DNA of 37,761 nucleotides, taken from assembly GCF_003007785.1 (NCBI RefSeq), contig NZ_PXOH01000039.1:1-37761 (forward strand). Reading direction: 5' to 3'. Of the stretch, positions 7,963 to 14,723 are shown one piece after another (the stretch's first letter is position 1; each line of letters opens with the position of its first letter). Source of the DNA: Aphanothece hegewaldii CCALA 016 (GTDB taxonomy: Bacteria > Cyanobacteriota > Cyanobacteriia > Cyanobacteriales > Microcystaceae). The position numbers and the translations under genes were made by a program. The notes beneath the pieces were generated by a model. It saw only the letters and a list, made by a program, of their open reading frames with translations, was not told the DNA's origin and did no database searches.

Positions 7963-10182
7963 CTATAGCCAGAATTGACGATCGCCTTCTAGTACACTAG
8001 GATAAATTCCCTTTAACCGTAATTCTGCCATACGATCAGATCCATAAAGTGGCATCGGTAAACGAGGTGATTTTAAGGCTCCATGATGCAATAATGTTAA
8101 TTTGAGAGTAGTGTCTATAATACTTTCAATCGTCGCAGGATGACCTTCAGAAAGAATATTTAAACGGAGAGGACGGGCTAAACCCATATTTTCAGAAACT
8201 TTAGTTGTAATTAAAATAGCTTCATAAGAGGACAATTTTAGAGCCAGTCCTTGTGTTGGTGCAGTTAATTTTGATGATTCAATATTGTATAATCTTGGAA
8301 TTTGTGTTTTTCTGCACTCTACTAAAATAAATTTAGCGTTAATTGCTTTGGCTCTTGCTAATAAATTTTCGATTTCTCTATTGACAAAACGACCATCTCG
8401 GTAAATTAAAACCGTTTTACCTTCTAATATATTCGTTGGAAGTATTTTTTCTAAAAATCGCTGTGGAATTTCTTCACCTTCTATTAAATCTCCCTCTAAC
8501 CGGTAACGAATAAAATCACCTTGTTTGCCATAAATACGAATACTTGCACAAGCATTAAGCGTTCCGGGCAAATCTGCTTTAGGTTTTCTGGCTATATCCA
8601 AACCAATAAAACAATCGGCAATTTCTAGAGGTTCAGCTAAAATAAAGGGCAAGTTTCCTAATTTAGCAAGGATTCCAGGAATAATTTGATATAAAATATA
8701 TTTATATTCAACATTTTTTAAAGTATCATCATAAATAAACTGACTAGCCATCCGACGATTTAGTAAATAAGAATAAATTTGATGATAAAAACTGCCTTCT
8801 TCTGTATAATCAGCCTCACGATCGCTTTCTGGTAAAAACACTAAAAATATATCTGTAGGAGTTGCTAAAAGCTCATTGACTTTTTTTTCAACTTCTGCTC
8901 GACTATCCGAATTATTACTATTTTCAACAGATAAGGGAACTGCGTTAACAACTACACTGTTAAAACCATATTTTTTTAAATAGTTTTGTACTTCATCGAC
9001 AAACTTACCTACTTTCATCTCACAAAGTCTTAAAATTGTTATTTTAATTTCTGTTGAAGAATTTTGATAATCTTTATGTCTTCGATAAACACCTCCTCCT
9101 TTTCTTTGATCTAGACCTTTAAGAATTTCTCCTTGTATACCTTTAAAACCTTTGCCAAATAGTAATAAAGTTTCTTCTAAAGAAACTGATGGAAGTAAGA
9201 ATAGATCAGAATTTTGTCGATTATTAATGGCTTTATCTGCTACTTGAAATCCATAAGTTTTCAGTAATATTTTAGCTTTTTCTTTATTGTTAATTAAACT
9301 ATTTTTTCGCTCTTGATATGAAATTTTAGTAAATTTAAGTAGTTTACCCCAATCTACACCAAATCTGTCGGCTGTTTTTTGTGAGATACTTGGACAAAGT
9401 GCAGCCATAGCATAAGTATATAAGGTTTTATTTTTACCAAATCTAACTGATACAAGTGGTTGATTTTCAGGAGCTTCTGTTAAAGCTAATTTACTGGTTG
9501 CTCCTGTTGCATCTTTTAGTAGTTTTTCTCGATGTTCTCCAACTGTACCCGATAATTGTACAATCGTGCCTGTACTTCCTCGTTCTATATCCTGAACTTG
9601 TAATCCTATTAATAAATCTTCTGGTTTATTTCGGAAAGGATGATTTTGAAAAAAGTCGGCTAAATGACCTTTGTAAAAAATTTTACTATTAATAGTTAAA
9701 GCGAAAGCAGGTTTTAATTCTCCTTGTATCTCAATCGTTTCAGCCCAAAATTCTACTATTCGATTAACTTCTACTCCTTGGTTTTCCGTGACCTTGTTTA
9801 AAGAAAAAGGTCGATGAGTTTTCAAAATAGCACAAGCTAATTGTGATAAAACTTGTGGGGTAGGTGAGGGTTGATGAAGCCATTGAAATGACCAGTAATA
9901 AGATTTAAAATCCTCTACTTGTTGTTGAATATTGTTTAATGCTTCTTTCCAGCTTTTTTCATTTGGTTTTTCTTTTAGAGGTTTTCCTAAAACCCAAAAT
10001 GTTTTGTTATAAAAAGTAACAACAAAATCGGGAAACTGACGAGAAAAATGATAGCTTAAACGATTACCCAAATCTTGATCAATTTCAGGTGTTAAGCGAA
10101 ATCCCATTAAATTAGGTTGTGAAATAGTAACACAAGAAATTTCACTCATGAATGTTGAAGCAGTAGCTAAAGTGGCGGTCAT
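7963..10182 (-). CDS. Prokaryotic Argonaute, long type with intact DEDD PIWI
   Basis: Guide-directed nuclease of 739 residues, the length of long-A Argonautes such as the Synechococcus elongatus protein. Order: N and linker regions, a probable PAZ region within about 130-240, MID about 400-515, PIWI about 520-739. The MID guide-5'-phosphate pocket candidates are Y493, K494, Q499 and K507 (QIIPGILAKLG). The PIWI tetrad looks complete: D529 (IGLDIAR), glutamate finger E570 (GEEIPQ), D596 (YRDGRF) and D716 (GSDRMAEL). The C-terminus ends in FWL, as is typical for a carboxylate reaching into the MID pocket. The start ATG overlaps the stop of the upstream nuclease gene (ATGA). Cleavage of invading plasmid or phage DNA is expected from the family, not shown here. 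Confidence 0.93.
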   Translation of the reverse strand: MTATLATASTFMSEISCVTISQPNLMGFRLTPEIDQDLGNRLSYHFSRQFPDFVVTFYNKTFWVLGKPLKEKPNEKSWKEALNNIQQQVEDFKSYYWSFQWLHQPSPTPQVLSQLACAILKTHRPFSLNKVTENQGVEVNRIVEFWAETIEIQGELKPAFALTINSKIFYKGHLADFFQNHPFRNKPEDLLIGLQVQDIERGSTGTIVQLSGTVGEHREKLLKDATGATSKLALTEAPENQPLVSVRFGKNKTLYTYAMAALCPSISQKTADRFGVDWGKLLKFTKISYQERKNSLINNKEKAKILLKTYGFQVADKAINNRQNSDLFLLPSVSLEETLLLFGKGFKGIQGEILKGLDQRKGGGVYRRHKDYQNSSTEIKITILRLCEMKVGKFVDEVQNYLKKYGFNSVVVNAVPLSVENSNNSDSRAEVEKKVNELLATPTDIFLVFLPESDREADYTEEGSFYHQIYSYLLNRRMASQFIYDDTLKNVEYKYILYQIIPGILAKLGNLPFILAEPLEIADCFIGLDIARKPKADLPGTLNACASIRIYGKQGDFIRYRLEGDLIEGEEIPQRFLEKILPTNILEGKTVLIYRDGRFVNREIENLLARAKAINAKFILVECRKTQIPRLYNIESSKLTAPTQGLALKLSSYEAILITTKVSENMGLARPLRLNILSEGHPATIESIIDTTLKLTLLHHGALKSPRLPMPLYGSDRMAELRLKGIYPSVLEGDRQFWL

Positions 10183-11000
10183 GCAGAAACCTCAGAAATA
10201 AAAAATTTACAAATAGATTTGAACTGACAATATAGACAGTTAATTCCAGGATTCGATGGATAAATTTGATTAAACTCAGCAGGATTTTTTCGATAGCGCC
10301 ATAATTCTTGTTGATGTTGCTTTGCTATTTTCACTAATTCAGTTTGTATCGCTTTTAACTGGTTAGGATTAGCAGTAATATGCTCTGACCATTTATTAGT
10401 TTCTAAGTTGTAAAAAGAAGCAATAGCAGGCTGTTTTGGATAAAGATATTGAACCGCTAGAAGATAAACTAATCCTTGTCTACGATCAAAATCAGTTTTA
10501 CCCGTTTTAAAATCCAAAATGTGTAATGTTCCGTCTAATTCACGGAAAATACAATCAATTGCCGCATATAGATTAAATTGATAATTACCTTGCTGAATTA
10601 ATATCGGTTCTGGATATCCTTCATCTCCACGACTGAGTTTAATGATATCTTTGCCACGCAATATAGGATTTTCATAATAGTTTTTGAGAATTTCAATAAC
10701 TCTTGTAGCAATTTCTACTGTTTCTTGATGCAATTGTAAAATCTTTGCAACTTGTTCTACACCATAAGAAGAGCATAATAAATCCCTATCTTGATGAAAC
10801 TCATAAACTCCTTGTTGTCCTAACAGTCCGATGCGTTGCCAAGAAGTATCTTGTGCCATTAATTCTTGAACTATAGCATCATTCTTTTTTGCTTTGATGA
10901 AACCGCGCTTGTGATCACAGTGCCAGATTTCTTGTCCGATAGGTGGGGAAAATAAAGACCATAGATTATAGCTTGCAAATGACCAAATTTTGGCCGTCAT
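10179..11000 (-). CDS. PD-(D/E)XK nuclease, Cas4/RecB-like, partner of Argonaute
   Basis: Predicted DNA exonuclease, 273 residues from ATG 11000. I prefer this ATG over TTG 11015, because GGAG at 11013-11010 lies 9 bases before it and would be buried in the longer form. Numbered from the longer form, the core is D154 (AAIDCIF), then D168-F-K170 (LDFKTGK), then a QGLVYLLAVQY helix, as in Cas4/RecB. Three C-terminal cysteines, C260-x2-C263-x5-C269, with C33 near the N-terminus match the four ligands of the Cas4/AddB iron-sulfur cluster. Its stop overlaps the Argonaute start by four bases, implying coupled translation and a joint job such as generating or trimming DNA for guide loading (inference). 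Confidence 0.85.
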   Translation of the reverse strand: MTAKIWSFASYNLWSLFSPPIGQEIWHCDHKRGFIKAKKNDAIVQELMAQDTSWQRIGLLGQQGVYEFHQDRDLLCSSYGVEQVAKILQLHQETVEIATRVIEILKNYYENPILRGKDIIKLSRGDEGYPEPILIQQGNYQFNLYAAIDCIFRELDGTLHILDFKTGKTDFDRRQGLVYLLAVQYLYPKQPAIASFYNLETNKWSEHITANPNQLKAIQTELVKIAKQHQQELWRYRKNPAEFNQIYPSNPGINCLYCQFKSICKFFISEVSA

Positions 11001-11083
11001 GTGTTCTGACTCCAATGGTTAATAGATAGAAAATTTTACGGATGAAGAGCAGGAATCTTGTTATACTGATTTTATTGCTCACT

Positions 11084-11119
11084 ATGATAAATTTTATCAT
11101 GTTGACCAACTTTGTCAAC
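11084..11119. promoter_or_regulatory. Twin palindromic operators, probable XRE sites
   Basis: Two adjacent inverted repeats. ATGATAAA-T-TTTATCAT (11084-11100) is a perfect 17-base palindrome covering the -10 of the nuclease-Argonaute promoter. GTTGAC-N7-GTCAAC (11101-11119) covers its -35. They lie 30 bases before the divergent XRE gene, so the same protein could repress the Argonaute operon and its own gene. Binding by that XRE protein is inferred from position. Confidence 0.6.
11091..11118 (-). promoter_or_regulatory. Promoter of the nuclease-Argonaute operon
   Basis: Read on the minus strand: perfect -35 TTGACA (11118-11113), 16-base spacer, -10 TAAAAT (11096-11091). Transcription should begin near 11084 and give a leader of about 80 bases to the ATG at 11000. 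Both boxes are overlapped by palindromes, so the promoter looks repressible. Assigned by inspection only. Confidence 0.6.
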
Positions 11120-11148
11120 ACTGCGATTAATCTGTAGGATCAAAAACC

Positions 11149-11511
11149 ATGAATCAGACTTTTGGAAAGCTTATTCGACAAGCTCGAAAAGATAGAGGAC
11201 TTAGCCAACGAGAGTTAGCCAATTTGGTAGATGTCAACTACACTTACTTATCCAAGTTAGAAAATGACCATGCAGGGACACCACCAAGTGAAGATGTTAT
11301 CGAGAGATTAGCACATCATCTAGAATTGAATGCTCAGGAATTAATCTATCTTGCAGGACGTATTACAGAAGACGATGAAAGAGTATTTGAGGAGTTTGTT
11401 AAACAAAATTATAAAGAAATGCCTGTTTTATTTCGTAAACTGAAGAATAATCCTAAATTTGCCCAAAATTTTCTACAACAAGTTACGGAATTAGAATCAA
11501 AGGATAAATAA
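11149..11511 (+). CDS. XRE-family transcriptional regulator
   Basis: A 120-residue DNA-binding protein with a Cro/C1-type helix-turn-helix at about residues 7-60; the recognition segment is LSQRELANLVDVNYTYLSKLEN. The remaining 50 residues are acidic and helical and could be the part bound or cut by a peptidase. One base separates its stop from the GTG of the ImmA-like gene, so the two form an operon. It is divergent from the nuclease-Argonaute operon across 130 bases containing two palindromes. By analogy with CapH of CBASS and phage/ICE repressors it is the probable repressor of the island (inference). Confidence 0.88.
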   Translation: MNQTFGKLIRQARKDRGLSQRELANLVDVNYTYLSKLENDHAGTPPSEDVIERLAHHLELNAQELIYLAGRITEDDERVFEEFVKQNYKEMPVLFRKLKNNPKFAQNFLQQVTELESKDK

Positions 11512-11512
11512 A

Positions 11513-12169
11513 GTGAATATCTATAAGCCTTATCGTCGTTTAGAGAAAACTCTTATTGAAGCTGAAGCAGTTGCAATTCTTCAAAAAATGGCTTCTACAC
11601 CTAAATACTATCCTAAATGGCCGCTCGATCCAACGCGAGTGGCGGAGTTTTTAGGACTAGATACAGAGATTATCGATCTTCCTTGGGAAGGTGAAGGAGC
11701 TATTGCGGCGATGATTTGGCCTGTAGAACATAAAATTTTAATCAACGAGAATAGCAATAAATTATCCAAAGGCTTTCAAGAATCTTCTATTGCTCATGAA
11801 ATTGGCCATTGGATACTTCATGTTGATCACCAACAAGTTGAAATATATCAAGAAAAACAAAATTTAGGTTTAGAAATTCCACCGCCACCTTTACATCGTC
11901 TTTATAGGGATAAAGAGCAAAATAGTATTGAAAGACAGGCTCAATATTTTGCAGGTTGTTTACTAATGCCTCGTTATATTTTAGAAGAAAAGTGTCAAGG
12001 TCGAGATTTAACAATATGGCCACATCTTTATGCAATGAGAGATGAGTTAGGAGTTACTATTTCTAATTTAGTTAATCGACTACAAGATTTAGGCTGGATT
12101 CATATTCCTAAAAATTCCAAGCAAATTTATCCTGGGAATACTGATTCTAGCGTAAAATTGAAATCCTAG
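11513..12169 (+). CDS. ImmA/IrrE-family metallopeptidase (COG2856)
   Basis: Zinc peptidase of 218 residues. The gluzincin motif HEIGH is at 95-99 (SSIAHEIGHWILH), and the third ligand is probably E140 in SIERQAQYFAGCLLMP, the ExxAxxFA signature of the family. GTG start with AAGGA about 8 bases upstream. Family members cleave XRE repressors: ImmA in ICEBs1, CapP in CBASS, DdrO-cleaving IrrE in Deinococcus. Its position one base after an XRE gene fits that role. The last 15 residues are polar and probably disordered. Predicted trigger is DNA damage or single-stranded DNA, by analogy only. Confidence 0.9.
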   Translation: MNIYKPYRRLEKTLIEAEAVAILQKMASTPKYYPKWPLDPTRVAEFLGLDTEIIDLPWEGEGAIAAMIWPVEHKILINENSNKLSKGFQESSIAHEIGHWILHVDHQQVEIYQEKQNLGLEIPPPPLHRLYRDKEQNSIERQAQYFAGCLLMPRYILEEKCQGRDLTIWPHLYAMRDELGVTISNLVNRLQDLGWIHIPKNSKQIYPGNTDSSVKLKS

Positions 12170-12198
12170 ACCTTTTTCAAAACAAATTTTATTTAAAA

Positions 12199-12543
12199 TT
12201 ATGGATTATCTCGCTCTTTCATAATCGGTTCAAGTAAATTTAAAAGATCAGGTATTTTATTGCAAACTACATCCCAAATAACATCAAAATCAATTTGGTC
12301 ATATTTATGAATTATAATATCTCTCATGCCAGCTATATCTCGCCAAGGTATACTAGAATATTGCTGACGTAACTCTTGAGAAAGTCGTTTAGTAGCTTCT
12401 CCTATAATTGTAATTTGATAGAGAATTGCTGATAATTTCTCATCGTTGTTTTCTAGTTCTAATCGACTTATGTTGTAAGTATAGCGTAAGATTTTTTTAG
12501 CTGCTTTTTCAATATCAATAATTGATTCTTTATCTCTTGACAT
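12199..12543 (-). CDS. hepT: HepT-like HEPN ribonuclease toxin (DUF86)
   Basis: A 114-residue helical protein of the HepT/DUF86 family. The RX4HXY active-site signature is intact (RDIIIHKY). HepT proteins act as RNases and are neutralised by their MntA partner, which AMPylates the tyrosine of this motif. The start overlaps the end of the mntA-like gene by 14 bases, so antitoxin and toxin are translated together, antitoxin first. It is convergent with the ImmA-like gene, about 30 bases apart. Confidence 0.88.
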   Translation of the reverse strand: MSRDKESIIDIEKAAKKILRYTYNISRLELENNDEKLSAILYQITIIGEATKRLSQELRQQYSSIPWRDIAGMRDIIIHKYDQIDFDVIWDVVCNKIPDLLNLLEPIMKERDNP

Positions 12544-12859
12544 AAATAATCTTGGCTGAATCTATAATATTTTTGCGTCTTAGCCAATTTTGACTGTTTT
12601 CGAGGGCTGTTTTTACAACAAAATCAACATCTCGATTAAACATTGCTTCTAGTTCGTCTTTCATTTGTATAGTTTCGGTTAATCCTCTTTTATATTCTGG
12701 AGCAAATGTAACTAACACATCAATATCGCTATTAAATCGAAAATCTTCCCGTAAAATAGAGCCAAATAAAGCAAATTCGCTAATATGCCAACGCTGACAA
12801 AAATTAGCGATCGCTTCTTGACTAACTCCTAAACGTTGTTCAATGTTAACCGTCAGCAT
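12530..12859 (-). CDS. mntA: MntA-like minimal nucleotidyltransferase antitoxin
   Basis: A 109-residue nucleotidyltransferase-fold protein. The signature GS-x10-DxD is intact: GS of LFGSILRED followed by SDIDVLV, with a further aspartate in RDVDFVV. The family protects against HepT by adding AMP to its active-site tyrosine. It is first in a two-gene operon with hepT. The start lies eight bases from the decayed TM2-gene fragment, placing this operon at the right edge of the Argonaute island. It contains a perfect HIP1 octamer, unlike the Argonaute operon, so the two parts may have different histories. Confidence 0.88.
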   Translation of the reverse strand: MLTVNIEQRLGVSQEAIANFCQRWHISEFALFGSILREDFRFNSDIDVLVTFAPEYKRGLTETIQMKDELEAMFNRDVDFVVKTALENSQNWLRRKNIIDSAKIIYVKR

Positions 12860-12866
12860 TGTTTAT

Positions 12867-12914
12867 ATGGAAAAGTGTTATCAATGGGGCAGGTCGCTAT
12901 TATTTTGATATTTA
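12867..12914 (+). pseudogene. Decayed fragment of the TM2-gene 3' end
   Basis: Two blocks match the end of the gene at 6972-7961: 12867-12891 matches 7807-7831 at 24 of 25 bases, and 12894-12914 matches 7940-7960 perfectly. About 100 bases between the blocks are deleted and the frame is broken. Orientation is the same as the intact gene, so the intact 3' end and this relic form partial direct repeats around the Argonaute and HepT/MntA genes. Confidence 0.85.
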
Positions 12915-12939
12915 GACCCTGAGTTAAATGTTAAAATTA

Positions 12940-13143
12940 TTAATTATCCTCATTTAATTTGAATTTAAAGATTGCTTCCACTTCTTCATAAGTCATACTT
13001 TGTGGTGCAGGATATTTAAAACCGTCTTTTTTTCGACTTAACAAGACTTCTAAAGCTTGACTAAAAGCAGTTTCGTCATTCCGATTCTCAGAGAGATATT
13101 GACGAAGTTCGGCGTTATTCATATCATAAAGTGAGTTGTTCAT
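12940..13143 (-). CDS. Small DUF6887-like protein
   Basis: A 67-residue acidic protein: an N-terminal stretch rich in N, E and R (MNNAELRQYLSENRNDE), a short helix, and the conserved-looking tail PAPQSMTYEEVEAIFKFKL. I recognise it as resembling the small cyanobacterial DUF6887 proteins, which occur beside DUF6888 partners; this is from memory of the pattern, not a search. Its start overlaps the stop of the upstream 61-residue gene by one base. The paired arrangement is toxin-antitoxin-like, but no function is established. Confidence 0.7.
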   Translation of the reverse strand: MNNSLYDMNNAELRQYLSENRNDETAFSQALEVLLSRKKDGFKYPAPQSMTYEEVEAIFKFKLNEDN

Positions 13144-13328
13144 TATTCAAAATCCCAATTTCCATGTTCATTAATTAAAATTTCTAAACCCTCATCAATT
13201 CCAGCTAAAATATAAATAATTTTTAGTCGGTTATCATAGCGAAATAAATAAATAGGTTGATAAAGATTAGATAGTAATTGACATATAAAAATAGCTGTAT
13301 CTTTTTGTTTTTCAGTTGGCAAATTCAA
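13143..13328 (-). CDS. Small DUF6888-like protein
   Basis: A 61-residue protein with a helical N-terminus (TEKQKDTAIFICQLLSNLYQ) and a beta-rich remainder (PIYLFRYDNRLKIIYILAG, then ILINEHGNWDF). The pattern resembles cyanobacterial DUF6888 proteins. It is first in a two-gene unit with the DUF6887-like gene, one-base overlap. No catalytic residues are evident. A toxin-antitoxin or other two-component small module is possible; the function is unknown. Confidence 0.7.
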   Translation of the reverse strand: MNLPTEKQKDTAIFICQLLSNLYQPIYLFRYDNRLKIIYILAGIDEGLEILINEHGNWDFE

Positions 13329-13376
13329 TCGCCTAATATTTTGTTAGTCTTGATATAAATATAGAGTCAGCATCGC

Positions 13377-14723
13377 TTACAATGTAAACGTAAAATCTTC
13401 CAATAATAATCCAGGCATTAATGACCCACCTAAAGAACGTCTAAAGTAAGTATCCGTATTCGGAATCATATCTTGAAAATCGGTTAAAGCAATCAAATTT
13501 TCACCTAAAAACGCATATAAACTATCATCAAAACGTAAATCTTTAATCGGTGCGACAATCTGACCATTTTCTACCCAGAAACAAGCATAACGAGTCATTC
13601 CCGTCATTCGACCACCTGGCCGATCGCTCCAATTCAAATAATGTAGATTGGATAAATATAACCCTGTATCTAACTGTTTTAGGATCTCAGAATTTTGTAG
13701 TGTTCCTGTACTAATTTCGGGCGATCGCAATCCTTCACTACCACTCGCACCATTAGCCTGTAATCCGTATTCTATGGCAGTACGACTACTCACTAAAGTA
13801 TTAACTAATTTTCCTTCAACAATAATTGGAATCTCATCGGGGGCAATTTCGCCTAATTCATTAAAACGAGGCACACTCCCACTCGTAAAATTTTCTCGTA
13901 GATTAAACAAAGGCGATAGGGTTTTTCCTTCTCGTAACTTCGCTAAAGCACTTTCTCCTTGACGCATCGATGATTCACTCACGCCACCCCAAGAAAACAT
14001 CCCTAAGATTGCTGCGGTGGCATCAGGGGCTAAATAAGTTCGATAACGCCCTGGTTTAACTTCATGAACAGGTGTATCATTGAGAATCTTAAGCTGTTCT
14101 ATTCCTTGCTGAATTTGTTCTTGATAACGCGACGCTTGCCACTCTCTCCCCGCTAGAATCGCTTTAACGGCTTTTTCCGATGGCGCAATGAGAGAATAGT
14201 CTAAGAAAAAGGATTCTGTAGCAAACCAGTGTTTTTGCCCCGCAGAATTAGCATTTGCTCGAATCACTGTACCAGAGGCATAAAAACCTGTAAAATCTAA
14301 TCCTTGTACATCTTTTAGGATTTCGTCTATCGCTTCAGATGGAGGTAATAAATCTCCAGTATAAACATCTCGACTCGATCCTTTATTTTCGGGTAAAACG
14401 ATATAAGGATCTTCAGGAAGTTGGGCGACTTCTTTCTTTAGTTCATTGAGTTTATCTAAAGCTATAGCCGTATCTACCGCTAAATCTCCAGTAAAAGGAA
14501 AAGCCGTATACGCTGTTTTTTGCTGATTAATTAAAGTGAGTTGTATAGTACCATCACAAACGGTTCCTGCTTGTCTGACTTTAGCCGTATTAAAACGCAA
14601 AAACTGACTTTGTTCACCGCTTAATTCTATAGATAAATGTTCTTCACTTTGGAGATGATTAACCAGTAATTCACTCAGTTGATTAAAGTTAGATTCTAAT
14701 GCTTCAGTGGTGGTTAAATTCAT
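13377..14723 (-). CDS. tldE: TldE/PmbA-type subunit of the TldD/TldE protease
   Basis: A 448-residue member of the modulator-of-gyrase (U62) family. Family features visible include the glycine-rich GANGASGSEG-type segment and TGTLQNSEILKQLDTGLYLSNLHYLNWSDR split around the C-terminal barrel, with RPGGRMTGMTRYACFWVENG. It lacks the HExxxH zinc site, as expected for the non-catalytic TldE half. Its ATG overlaps the tldD stop (ATGA), so the two subunits are co-translated. In other bacteria the heterodimer degrades unfolded peptides and matures RiPP peptides such as microcin B17; no RiPP precursor is evident here. Confidence 0.9.
   Translation of the reverse strand: MNLTTTEALESNFNQLSELLVNHLQSEEHLSIELSGEQSQFLRFNTAKVRQAGTVCDGTIQLTLINQQKTAYTAFPFTGDLAVDTAIALDKLNELKKEVAQLPEDPYIVLPENKGSSRDVYTGDLLPPSEAIDEILKDVQGLDFTGFYASGTVIRANANSAGQKHWFATESFFLDYSLIAPSEKAVKAILAGREWQASRYQEQIQQGIEQLKILNDTPVHEVKPGRYRTYLAPDATAAILGMFSWGGVSESSMRQGESALAKLREGKTLSPLFNLRENFTSGSVPRFNELGEIAPDEIPIIVEGKLVNTLVSSRTAIEYGLQANGASGSEGLRSPEISTGTLQNSEILKQLDTGLYLSNLHYLNWSDRPGGRMTGMTRYACFWVENGQIVAPIKDLRFDDSLYAFLGENLIALTDFQDMIPNTDTYFRRSLGGSLMPGLLLEDFTFTL

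Noticed and set aside
11787..12035. Minus-strand frame of 82 codons within the ImmA-like gene
   Set aside because: It is antisense to the HEIGH and FAGCLLMP coding region of the metallopeptidase, which is clearly the real frame.
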